DNA from: Desulfosudis oleivorans
GTDB taxonomy: Bacteria; Desulfobacterota; Desulfobacteria; Desulfobacterales; SURF-7
Assembly (NCBI GenBank): GCA_020723305.1
Contig: DYJC01000018.1
Location: forward strand, 35,196-99,195
Length of the DNA stretch: 64,000 nt
Direction: 5' to 3'
The notes below the pieces were generated by a model, which saw nothing but the letters and a program-made list of their open reading frames with translations, was not told the origin of the DNA and searched no databases. Shown piece by piece: positions 37,963-45,185 of this stretch. The position numbers were made by a program, and so were the translations under genes. Each line of letters begins with the position of its first letter. Positions within the stretch are counted from its first letter, which is position 1.

Positions 37963-38841
37963 ATGAAAAAGTGTTTTATGATCTTACTGATTGTTGCCTT
38001 TTGTTTTGGGACAATGGGCATCCGTCATTCCTTTGCTGCGTATACGATTACCTTTGACGAGGAAATCGCCACAGACAATGGGGATCCGATCGGTGACCAA
38101 TATGATCATCTCGGTATCCATTTTCTAACGGATACGGCAACGCTTACTGATCCGACAATTCAATTCTACGGAAGCACCATTTTGCCTGCCGGAAGCAACA
38201 ACGCGATTTTCTGGTATCCGGTTGCGCCTGCGGATTACCCCTATCCGACAACACAGTATATGGCCCTGGAAAAGCCTGTAGGAGAAGAAGCCATTACGGG
38301 AGTGGCACTGCAGTTTGATTCTTTATGCACCAAAATGGAGTTCAATTACCGAAGACCCGGAAGCAATGACACGACTGCGGATATAACGATTTCATTTTTT
38401 GATACAACCAAAAGCAAAACGCCTTTTTTGACGGAACAGATAACCGCCTATGTTTTTACACCTTCTGCGGAAGACCCGGACGGTGACGGATGGAAGGATT
38501 ATGCTTCAAACCTCCAGGTGCCCTTTAACCTGGTAACACTTTCCGGAAACAAGAAGTTTGCCATGGATAATCTTTCCATTACGGCTGGGCCGGAAAATAA
38601 CGAGGATGATCCCGATAATCCAGACGGCGATGAACAAGTCGATGAACCCGATGAAGGCACGGATGTCACCCCTCCTGCGGACACCAATTCAGAAGAACAA
38701 ACAGACACAACCAATGGCGAAGATACCGGCTCCGGAAATGAAGATGAAGAAGGACAAACCAGTGAGCCTGCTGAAACAACAGGTGATTCAGCATGGGGTG
38801 ATGGCGGTGGCGGATGCTTTATCTCAGGTATTTCTTTTTAA
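37963..38841 (+). CDS. Exported protein with C-terminal CFI-box sorting motif
   Basis: A 292-residue protein with a signal peptide ending HSFAAYT. Residues about 28-200 form a beta-sandwich-like domain (YTITFDEEI, later KKFAMDNLSI), followed by an acidic, low-complexity linker rich in D, E, T and P, and a C-terminus GGGGCFISGISF. A Gly-rich run plus CFI at the end is a known envelope-sorting signal (CFI-box-CTERM). The start at 37963 follows AAGGATA. The folded domain is a paralogue of the PEP-CTERM protein at 42805. It lies between the receptor and importer genes and may bind the ligand at the surface. Confidence 0.75.
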   Translation: MKKCFMILLIVAFCFGTMGIRHSFAAYTITFDEEIATDNGDPIGDQYDHLGIHFLTDTATLTDPTIQFYGSTILPAGSNNAIFWYPVAPADYPYPTTQYMALEKPVGEEAITGVALQFDSLCTKMEFNYRRPGSNDTTADITISFFDTTKSKTPFLTEQITAYVFTPSAEDPDGDGWKDYASNLQVPFNLVTLSGNKKFAMDNLSITAGPENNEDDPDNPDGDEQVDEPDEGTDVTPPADTNSEEQTDTTNGEDTGSGNEDEEGQTSEPAETTGDSAWGDGGGGCFISGISF

Positions 38842-38908
38842 TGTTTAAAGGTTCTCAGAATCTGCAGGCTGATTTCTGCGGTTGCAGGAATCCGGATCTG
38901 GTTTACCC

Positions 38909-39913
38909 ATGAAACGTGTGTCCCTGTATGCAGCCGTTTGCCTTGCCCCCATCATCTGTATTTTCCTGTCCCTCTGTATGGGCCGCTATCCTCTTGGCCT
39001 GTCCGATGTGATGAATGCCCTTGGCAACGTGCCCTTATGGACAGACAACTCATCATTTGGAATCAATCATACAATCATATGGGAAATACGGTTGCCCAGG
39101 GCGATTTTGGGGGCCATGGTCGGGGCATGTCTCGCGGTCAGCGGGGTAGCATTTCAGGGCCTTTTCCGGAATCCCCTGGTCAGTTCCGGAATTTTAGGGG
39201 TCAGCTCCGGTGCGGGGTTTGGAGCGGCTCTGGCCATACTGCTGTTCAACACCGTGGCAGCCGCATATCCCTTTGCACTGGTTTTCGGGATGCTGGCCGT
39301 GGTATGCAGCTATCTTATCGGACGGCTGTACCGCACCACATCTGCGATCATGCTTGTCCTGGGAGGAGTTATCGTATCCTCTGTATTTGCCGCCTTATTA
39401 TCCTTTGTCAAATATGTCGCTGACCCGTATGAACAGTTGCCAGCCATTGTTTTCTGGCTGATGGGCAGCCTCGCGTCCGCCCGTTATTCGGATATTCTAA
39501 TCGCAGGCATTCCCATGTCTATCGGCGTTATCGGATTATTGGCCATCCGCTGGCAGATCAATGTGCTTTCCATGGGGGATCGCGAAGCACAAGCGCTGGG
39601 CATCCATACCAGCCTGAGCAAAGGCATCGTGATTTTCTGCGCGACTCTTGCCACAGCCGGAGCCGTGTGTGTCAGTGGTGTCATCGGCTGGATCGGTCTG
39701 GTCATTCCCCACATCGGAAGAATGCTGATCGGCAACGACAACCGGATACTTATACCGGTCAGCCTGTCACTGGGCGCGTGTTTCCTGATTCTTGTGGACA
39801 TTCTGAGCCGGATAATCACCGGGGCTGAAATTCCACTGGGGATTTTGACAGCCTTGGTGGGAGGGCCTTTTTTTGTTTATCTGTTGAAAAAAACAAAAGG
39901 GGGTGACTGGTAA
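38909..39913 (+). CDS. FecCD/BtuC-type ABC importer permease
   Basis: A 334-residue permease with about nine or ten membrane segments and the family signatures LPRAILGAMVGACLAVSGVAFQGLFRNPL near the start, then VSGVIGWIGLVIPHIGRMLIG and GAEIPLGILTALVGGPFF near the end. These are FecCD features, specific for siderophores, haem or cobalamin. A TTG at 38882 is a possible upstream start. Its stop overlaps the ATPase start by one base. Confidence 0.92.
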   Translation: MKRVSLYAAVCLAPIICIFLSLCMGRYPLGLSDVMNALGNVPLWTDNSSFGINHTIIWEIRLPRAILGAMVGACLAVSGVAFQGLFRNPLVSSGILGVSSGAGFGAALAILLFNTVAAAYPFALVFGMLAVVCSYLIGRLYRTTSAIMLVLGGVIVSSVFAALLSFVKYVADPYEQLPAIVFWLMGSLASARYSDILIAGIPMSIGVIGLLAIRWQINVLSMGDREAQALGIHTSLSKGIVIFCATLATAGAVCVSGVIGWIGLVIPHIGRMLIGNDNRILIPVSLSLGACFLILVDILSRIITGAEIPLGILTALVGGPFFVYLLKKTKGGDW

Positions 39914-40734
39914 TGTCACTTGTCACTATCCGGGATGCCTCATTTTCATATGAAACAAAACAGATCTTCAGCCGGATCAGTTTCAGCGTTGAAAAAGGTG
40001 AAATTTTCTGCCTGATCGGTCCAAACGGATGCGGGAAGACAACCCTGCTGGATTGCGTGCTTGGATTTCATCATTTTCATTCGGGAAAGTTTCAGCTCAT
40101 GGGGAAAGATGCTGCTGGTTTCCGGCCCGGGCGGGTTGCCCGCTTGATTGCCTATGTCCCGCAAATTCATGAGCGGACTTTTCCCTACCTGGTGCGGGAG
40201 ATCGTCACTATGGGAAGATCAGCCCATCTTGGATTTTTTGAATCTCCATCCAGAAAAGATAGAACCATGGCCGAAGAAGCCCTGGAACGGATCGGCATCC
40301 GGCATCTGAGTAGTTGTCCTTACACACAGCTCAGCGGAGGAGAATTGCAGCTTGTGATGATCGCCCGCGCCCTGGTTCAGGAAACACCGGTAATCATCAT
40401 GGATGAACCAACCGCCCATCTGGATTTCCGGTATGAACTGGTTATCATGGAAGTGATTACAGAGCTTGTCAAGGAGAGGGGGCTGTCTGTTATCATGGCG
40501 ACTCATTTTCCGAATCATGCCTTTTATTTTCAAAGCAAACAGATTCAAACATCCATTGCCCTGTTCAATAACGGAAGATTCCTGGCGGCCGGTGAGCCGG
40601 AATCCATTATGGATGAAAACAGCCTTCGAGAACTCTATGGTATTCATGCTGATATTATTTCTCTGACGGATGCAGATGGAAAAACAATGAAACATATTAT
40701 TCCGGTAAGTACAATAAAAGATATGGACGCGTGA
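39913..40734 (+). CDS. ABC importer ATPase (FecE/BtuD type)
   Basis: A 273-residue ATPase. Walker A GPNGCGKTT at 36-44, signature LSGGE at 140-144, Walker B with D164-E165 in VIIMDEPTAHLD, and H-loop MATHF. The order fits the FecE/BtuD group serving metal-chelate importers. Co-transcribed with the permease and binding protein. Confidence 0.93.
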   Translation: MSLVTIRDASFSYETKQIFSRISFSVEKGEIFCLIGPNGCGKTTLLDCVLGFHHFHSGKFQLMGKDAAGFRPGRVARLIAYVPQIHERTFPYLVREIVTMGRSAHLGFFESPSRKDRTMAEEALERIGIRHLSSCPYTQLSGGELQLVMIARALVQETPVIIMDEPTAHLDFRYELVIMEVITELVKERGLSVIMATHFPNHAFYFQSKQIQTSIALFNNGRFLAAGEPESIMDENSLRELYGIHADIISLTDADGKTMKHIIPVSTIKDMDA

Positions 40735-40737
40735 GCA

Positions 40738-41883
40738 ATGAAGATTATTACCCGAAAACATAAACATATATGGCAAGGATTGATTTCGGGCATTATTGCC
40801 TTTTCCATTTCATTGGCAAATCCTTCCGGGGTACTTGCTGTTGAAGCCGGAAATAGCGTTGTGGACGCGCTGGGGCGTCGTGTGGATATTCCGGATACGG
40901 TTGAGCGGATCGGCTGTATGTACGCATTTACCGGCCATGTTGTCGCCATGCTTGGAAAGGCGGATAAAATTGTTGCGGTATCAAACGGGCTCAAACGGGA
41001 TATCCTGCTCACCAGTATGTTTCCTGCCATCCAAAGAGCGGTTGTTCCGAAATTTCAGGGAGCTGTTAATATCGAGGAGCTCACCGGCGCAGCACCGGAC
41101 ATTGTTTTTATTCAGGCTCAGACTGGCCGGGATTCAGCCATGGCGGACAAAATGAAAGCCTGCGGTTTGACCTGGATTGCTGTTGATTTCAATAATATGG
41201 CTCAGCAGCGGGAAGTGATTGGAATGATCGGCAAGGTCATTGGTGCAACGGAAAAAGCCGATGAATATAACCGCTATTACATCCGTTGTATTGAACAGAT
41301 CCAAAATAAGATTGAAGCGGAAATACCTGCCCGGAGCCGTCTTCGGGTATATCATTCAACGGTTGAGCCGAACCGGACATCATTAAAAAACAGCCTCTCT
41401 TCCGACTGGATCAATGCTGCGGGCGTGATCAACGTCACCTCACAGGAATCCACCGGTCTGTTGAACGTAAATGATCAGGCCGGCATGGAACAGATTCTTT
41501 TATGGAATCCGGATATCATTCTGGCAAATGAACCGGGTGTGGCCGATATTATCCGGAAAAATCCCCAATGGTCACCCATAACAGCCGTAAAGAATGACCG
41601 TGTCTACCAGTTGCCCATCGGTATTTCCCGGTGGGGGCATCCCGGTTCCCTGGAAACGCCTCTTGCCATTCTCTGGACGGCAAAAACAGTTTATCCTGAA
41701 AAATTTCAACATATCGACATGCGGCACCAACTCAGGCATTTTTATAAACTTTTTTTCAATTATGATCTTTCCGACAACATGATCACACAGATTCTCAGCG
41801 GCAAGGGAATGCGTCTAAAGAAAAGCGGGAAAAAAGAGAAGAAGGAGAAGGGACAAGAAGATGGATATTCTGATATGCATTGA
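40738..41883 (+). CDS. Periplasmic binding protein of the metal-chelate importer
   Basis: A 381-residue protein with an export signal (GLISGIIAFSISLANPSGVLAVEA) and the TroA/BtuF-like fold: DALGRRVDIPDTVERI, EELTGAAPDIVFIQ, the long central helix, and GISRWGHPGSLETPLAILW. The C-terminus is an unusual lysine-rich tail (KSGKKEKKEKGQ) that overlaps the next gene. It delivers the ligand to the FecCD permease. Confidence 0.88.
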   Translation: MKIITRKHKHIWQGLISGIIAFSISLANPSGVLAVEAGNSVVDALGRRVDIPDTVERIGCMYAFTGHVVAMLGKADKIVAVSNGLKRDILLTSMFPAIQRAVVPKFQGAVNIEELTGAAPDIVFIQAQTGRDSAMADKMKACGLTWIAVDFNNMAQQREVIGMIGKVIGATEKADEYNRYYIRCIEQIQNKIEAEIPARSRLRVYHSTVEPNRTSLKNSLSSDWINAAGVINVTSQESTGLLNVNDQAGMEQILLWNPDIILANEPGVADIIRKNPQWSPITAVKNDRVYQLPIGISRWGHPGSLETPLAILWTAKTVYPEKFQHIDMRHQLRHFYKLFFNYDLSDNMITQILSGKGMRLKKSGKKEKKEKGQEDGYSDMH

Positions 41884-42607
41884 TGATACGGATCAAAAAG
41901 ACGGCCCCGGCACCGGACATCTGGCGCAGGCTCTTTGTGAAGAAATCGAACAAAGAAGATGGGGAACCTGTTCCGCCATTTCCAGGCATCAGCTTTTTGT
42001 TCATCCGGATATTCCCTACACTTCACATAACAGCTCCCTCTGCTTTGAAGCCGGCATTCAGGAGGACAGGTTGATGGAACTTATCGGGTTCAGCGGAAAG
42101 TATCTTCGGGAAAAAAGCGCTCCAGGTTCTGATCCCGGGCTTTGCGTGGCTGTTGTCGAACAGATATTGAACAGGGATAAACTGACCGGATTCGGGCATA
42201 AGGCTAAACAGGCAATTCTCACAAAAGAGGATGCCTATGAACTGGCCGGAGAATTGAACATCCATCTTTCAGAGCATGGAGGCACGGGGCAGGGTGTTGT
42301 AGGTGCGCTTGCCGGAATTGGATTGCGGCTGAGCGGAAATGACGGCCGGTTCAGGGGATGGTACCATTTTGGCAGAGAAGGTGAATCCATCGGCGTAAAG
42401 GTTCTCAGGACACACCGCTTTATTGATGCAGTAAGAAGCGAAACAGGCGAAATCCTGACAGATGATACAACTGTTTTCTTTGGTGGAGATGAACAGAAAA
42501 CCGTGCTGCAGGATGGGAAACAGGTGCTGCTGGTGAAAAAGATGCTGCAAGGTGAAAGGGTTTTAGACTGGACAACCCTGACAAAGCAGGAGGTGAAAAA
42601 ATACTGA
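41861..42607 (+). CDS. TiaS-like agmatine-binding-domain protein
   Basis: A 248-residue cytoplasmic protein. It begins MDILICIDDTDQKDGPGTGH, the IDDTD motif of TiaS, the archaeal enzyme that attaches agmatine to C34 of tRNA-Ile2, and later has GGTGQGVVGALAGIGLRLSG, also a TiaS-type motif. The rest of TiaS (the zinc ribbon and OB part) is missing. As bacteria use TilS lysidine synthase at this position, it must do something else, perhaps ATP-dependent phosphorylation or modification of a small ligand. It overlaps the binding-protein gene by 23 bases and so belongs to the uptake operon. Confidence 0.75.
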   Translation: MDILICIDDTDQKDGPGTGHLAQALCEEIEQRRWGTCSAISRHQLFVHPDIPYTSHNSSLCFEAGIQEDRLMELIGFSGKYLREKSAPGSDPGLCVAVVEQILNRDKLTGFGHKAKQAILTKEDAYELAGELNIHLSEHGGTGQGVVGALAGIGLRLSGNDGRFRGWYHFGREGESIGVKVLRTHRFIDAVRSETGEILTDDTTVFFGGDEQKTVLQDGKQVLLVKKMLQGERVLDWTTLTKQEVKKY

Positions 42608-42708
42608 CACTGCTTTCGGGTTGTTATTCAGGAGCAGCTTGATGAGGTATCATCTGGATATCGAAGTGTTTATATGCGGCTGTGTTTTTATGTGGTAGTG
42701 CTTCATAT

Positions 42709-42779
42709 GTGGGAGCGGCATCCTGCCGCGATATTTGTACTCTGAATAACCCTATTTCGCGGCTGGAAGCCGCTCCCAC
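42709..42779. repeat. Paired REP-like palindrome (BIME)
   Basis: GTGGGAGCGGC at 42709-42719 pairs with GCCGCTCCCAC at 42769-42779. Each arm is itself a REP unit of the form GTGGGAGCGGC-(4-5)-GCCGCG, arranged tail to tail. It resembles REP elements mobilised by TnpA-REP (RAYT) transposases. Only this copy is seen in the window. Confidence 0.7.
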
Positions 42780-42804
42780 ACACATAAATTTGGGATGGAA
42801 TTTT

Positions 42805-43389
42805 TTATCCGTTGCGTTTCGAAGTCCGGATGAGCATAATCAAACCGCTGGCCAGAAGCCATAGCGAAGCCGGAATCGGAACCATATTCACTTCCAAGTT
42901 ATCCATAACGAACTTGTTTCCGCAGGCCAGGATGATCTGGTTGAAATTGCCATACTCGCCATTGTAGGTGTAGTGTTCCCAGTCTGGCCCGTCCCATCCG
43001 ATTCTGCCATAATTGTGTACCAGATCAGTACCATTATATAATGCAAGTGTAATGTCACCGGCTGAGGCAGGACGCCGGAAGTCGATGGAGAAATAGTCAG
43101 CTATCGTGGACAATATGATTACACCATTGGTGGGTTTGGTATCATACTGAAGAATTTTAGGTGTCGCAGCATCAAATGGAGGGAATGGGTTGCTGAAAGC
43201 AGACCCTACTGTAATGGAATTTGATCCGCTCCAGTTGATGCCCTGAGAAGAGTATTGCGTGGAAATGGTTTCTCCTATCTCTATTCCCGGCTCATCAAAG
43301 GTGATTGTAACCAATGCAGCCTGCGCAGACAAGGATGTCCCAAACAGGATTGCTGTAATAGCCAGTAAAAAAACAACCATTTTTTTCAT
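42805..43389 (-). CDS. PEP-CTERM-type exported protein
   Basis: A 194-residue protein with a signal peptide (MVVFLLAITAILFGTSLSAQA) and a C-terminal VPIPASLWLLASGLIMLIRTSKRNG region: PEP-like motif, hydrophobic helix, basic end. This is the exosortase sorting signal. The body (VTITFDEPG..., NKFVMDNLEV) is paralogous to the CFI-box protein at 37963. Exported proteins of this type accompany exopolysaccharide systems. Near its start, CATTGC at 43416 pairs with GCAATG at 43424, a possible operator. Confidence 0.82.
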   Translation of the reverse strand: MKKMVVFLLAITAILFGTSLSAQAALVTITFDEPGIEIGETISTQYSSQGINWSGSNSITVGSAFSNPFPPFDAATPKILQYDTKPTNGVIILSTIADYFSIDFRRPASAGDITLALYNGTDLVHNYGRIGWDGPDWEHYTYNGEYGNFNQIILACGNKFVMDNLEVNMVPIPASLWLLASGLIMLIRTSKRNG

Positions 43390-43730
43390 AATGTAACTCT
43401 CCTCAAATATAAAGGCATTGCTTGCAATGTTTGAACGCAGAACTATCTCCGGATATCAGAATATTTTTTACCCATACATAATCTGGTTATATAAAGTCAA
43501 TTCTAAAATGATTTTGAATAAAAAAAAGAAAAAAATGGCATATAAATAACAAAAAACAACGAATAATTACAATTGATATTCAGTTTTGCAGGCGTAATGA
43601 AACAATGAAATAGTATTCAGATGTCCATCCCCCTTTTCTTTTCTGATTGAATAAAATCTGAACATGCCTACTATCTTTACATGAATCGTAAAAGATATAT
43701 GTCTTGTCCAAAAAGGCCAGGAGGAATATC
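43390..43730. other. Intergenic AT-rich region between the PEP-CTERM gene and uvsE
   Basis: About 340 bases with no recognised gene. It should hold divergent promoters; a CATTGC-TT-GCAATG palindrome lies at 43416-43429. No RNA gene seen. Confidence 0.45.
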
Positions 43731-43940
43731 ATGAACAATCGGGATTTGATGAAGTTTGCGGAGTATTCATATGATACGTTTCGGGTTATGCTGCATATTC
43801 AAAAAAGAGCCGATCCGTTTCCGGAGGACAACGGCAAAACAAATATCCGGTCTGCCGGAAGATGCTCGCTTACGGCTTCTTTCCGGCATATGTCTTCACA
43901 ATGCCGGAAGTCTGTTTTCGGCGCTGGGTTATTGCCGTGA
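43731..43940 (+). CDS. Possible leader ORF upstream of uvsE (uncertain)
   Basis: A strong ribosome site, AGGAGG at 43719-43724, lies six bases before an ATG at 43731 that opens a 69-residue frame (MNNRDLMKFAEYSYDTFRV...). It overlaps the start of uvsE in another frame. It may act as a translated leader coupled to uvsE or be noncoding. No family recognised. Confidence 0.25.
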   Translation: MNNRDLMKFAEYSYDTFRVMLHIQKRADPFPEDNGKTNIRSAGRCSLTASFRHMSSQCRKSVFGAGLLP

Positions 43941-44664
43941 AAACGGTATTTTTTCATTCCGGATCAACAGTCAGATTCTGCCGTTGAAAACCCATCCGGA
44001 ATGGGGTTACCGGATGGAAGATCTTCCGGATGGTGAGGTGATTGTCAGCCGGTTTCAGGAGGCTGGAAAATATTGCCGGGAAAACAACATCCGTACCACG
44101 TTTCATCCGGATCAGTTCATTGTTCTGTCTTCTCCCAGACCAGAGGTGGTGAAAAGCTCAATCCGCGATCTGGCATACCAAGCCGAGGTGGCGGAATGGG
44201 TCAACGCAGATGTGATCAACATCCATGCAGGAGGAGCGTACGATAATAAAGAAAAAGCGCTGAACCGGTTCAAAGAAACGGTTGACCAGCTTCCTATCTC
44301 CATCCGCAAAAGACTGACCCTGGAAAATGACGACCGGTTGTACTCTCCAAAGGATCTGTTGCCTGTATGCAGTGAGATGGAGATTCCTCTTGCATATGAT
44401 GTCCATCATCACCGCTGCAATCCCGATGGCGAGTCAGAGGAAAAAATAACAGAATTTGCGATGGATACCTGGAATCGGGAACCTCTGTTTCATATTTCCA
44501 GTCCTCTGAACGGGTGGGCGGGGAAGGATATCCGGAAGCATCATGATTATGTGAACCGAAAGGATGTTCCGAAATCATGGCTGAACCTGGATATCACGAT
44601 TGAAGTGGAAGCAAAAGAAAAGGAACTGGCCGTTCTTCAATTGAAACATGACTTGGGATTATAA
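43771..44664 (+). CDS. uvsE: UV damage endonuclease UvsE
   Basis: A 297-residue TIM-barrel endonuclease. MIRFGLCCIFKKEPIRFR is the family start; NIHAGGAY, LENDDRLYSPKDLL and VHHHRCNPDG contain metal-binding His, Glu and Asp residues. The enzyme cuts DNA 5' of UV photoproducts and needs no ATP. The start at 43771 fits the family and has GGAG eight bases upstream; a longer frame is open upstream. It stands before the sbtA promoter. Confidence 0.92.
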   Translation: MIRFGLCCIFKKEPIRFRRTTAKQISGLPEDARLRLLSGICLHNAGSLFSALGYCRENGIFSFRINSQILPLKTHPEWGYRMEDLPDGEVIVSRFQEAGKYCRENNIRTTFHPDQFIVLSSPRPEVVKSSIRDLAYQAEVAEWVNADVINIHAGGAYDNKEKALNRFKETVDQLPISIRKRLTLENDDRLYSPKDLLPVCSEMEIPLAYDVHHHRCNPDGESEEKITEFAMDTWNREPLFHISSPLNGWAGKDIRKHHDYVNRKDVPKSWLNLDITIEVEAKEKELAVLQLKHDLGL

Positions 44665-44878
44665 CGGATCAGTTTACCAATAAAAAACAGGATAAAAAAA
44701 ACAGGATTGACGGTTATGGCCCGGTTTGATATCAATAATTTCAATCTGAAGAGACGAAACAATAGAAAAAATCTATACCTCGAACAAAAATGACCTCGAA
44801 TAAAATTGTTGTTTCGTTTTCTAAACCCCGGCCCAGGGGGGAATAAGTTTCTTACCTTTAACCTGATAGGAGATCATT
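44665..44878. other. 5' leader of sbtA with promoter and long inverted repeat
   Basis: ACGAAACAA at 44754-44762 is complementary to TTGTTTCGT at 44809-44817, extendable by wobble pairs, so the mRNA upstream of sbtA can form a long hairpin with a 46-base loop. CCCC (44825) and GGGG further on make a second short hairpin just before the ribosome site. Confidence 0.45.
44707..44735 (+). promoter_or_regulatory. Putative promoter of sbtA
   Basis: TTGACG at 44707-44712, 17 bases, then TATCAA at 44730-44735. The long leader hairpin begins a few bases after the inferred transcription start. Confidence 0.4.
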
Positions 44879-45106
44879 ATGGATGGTAAAGATTTAAAAA
44901 AGATCCTTGCAGGTTTCTGCGTTGCCGGCCTGATTACAGGATCTGCATTTGTTCTGGATGGCTGCTCATCCGGTAACAGTGCCTGAAGCGGCGACAAAAA
45001 GGGAGCAGGTAGTTCCCAAAGCGGTTGAAGTGGCAGTCATTCCGGTGCCGGTGGCACTGACGAGGATGTAAAAAAAGAAAAACCCGCGAAAAGCGGCTGA
45101 AACTAG
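44879..45106 (+). CDS. sbtA: SbtA-family seleno-RiPP precursor with three UGA selenocysteines
   Basis: A 75-residue precursor if UGA is read as selenocysteine (U). ATG 44879 follows AGGAG by six bases. The leader, MDGKDLKKILAGFCVAGLIT and on to GSAFVLDGCSSGNSA, has basic residues then a hydrophobic stretch. The core has U36 in SAUSG, U50 in SGUSG and U74 in SGUN, at 44984, 45026 and 45098, before the TAG at 45104. The U/SG repeats and Gly/Ser-rich spacers match the SbtA family of thio(seleno)RiPP precursors, recalled from NCBI family naming. A hairpin with G-U in its apical loop follows each UGA at almost the same distance, as expected for bacterial SECIS. SbtM, the radical SAM maturase, is next. 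Without Sec, reading stops after residue 35. It could instead end at the third UGA, but the third hairpin argues against it. Confidence 0.85.
45001..45017 (+). ncRNA. SECIS-like hairpin after the first UGA of sbtA
   Basis: GGGAGC at 45001-45006 pairs with GTTCCC at 45012-45017 (one G-U pair); the loop is AGGTA, beginning 21 bases after the UGA at 44984-44986. The E. coli fdhF SECIS has loop AGGUCU about 18 bases after its UGA. Confidence 0.7.
45044..45058 (+). ncRNA. SECIS-like hairpin after the second UGA of sbtA
   Basis: GTGCC at 45045-45049 pairs with GGCAC at 45053-45057, extended by a G-U pair; loop GGT starts 22 bases after the UGA at 45026-45028. Confidence 0.6.
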
Positions 45107-45113
45107 CCGGTTC

Positions 45114-45130
45114 ACACGCAGTCTGCGTGT
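45114..45130 (+). ncRNA. SECIS-like hairpin after the third UGA of sbtA
   Basis: ACACGCA at 45114-45120 pairs perfectly with TGCGTGT at 45124-45130; loop GTC begins 21 bases after the UGA at 45098-45100. It lies beyond the TAG at 45104, so it cannot be a coding constraint. It lacks a T-run and so is not a typical terminator. Confidence 0.6.
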
Positions 45131-45185
45131 ATGGTTTCAGACCAGATGAAGGTAAACGTACATTTCCATTTTTCATTGAGACATT

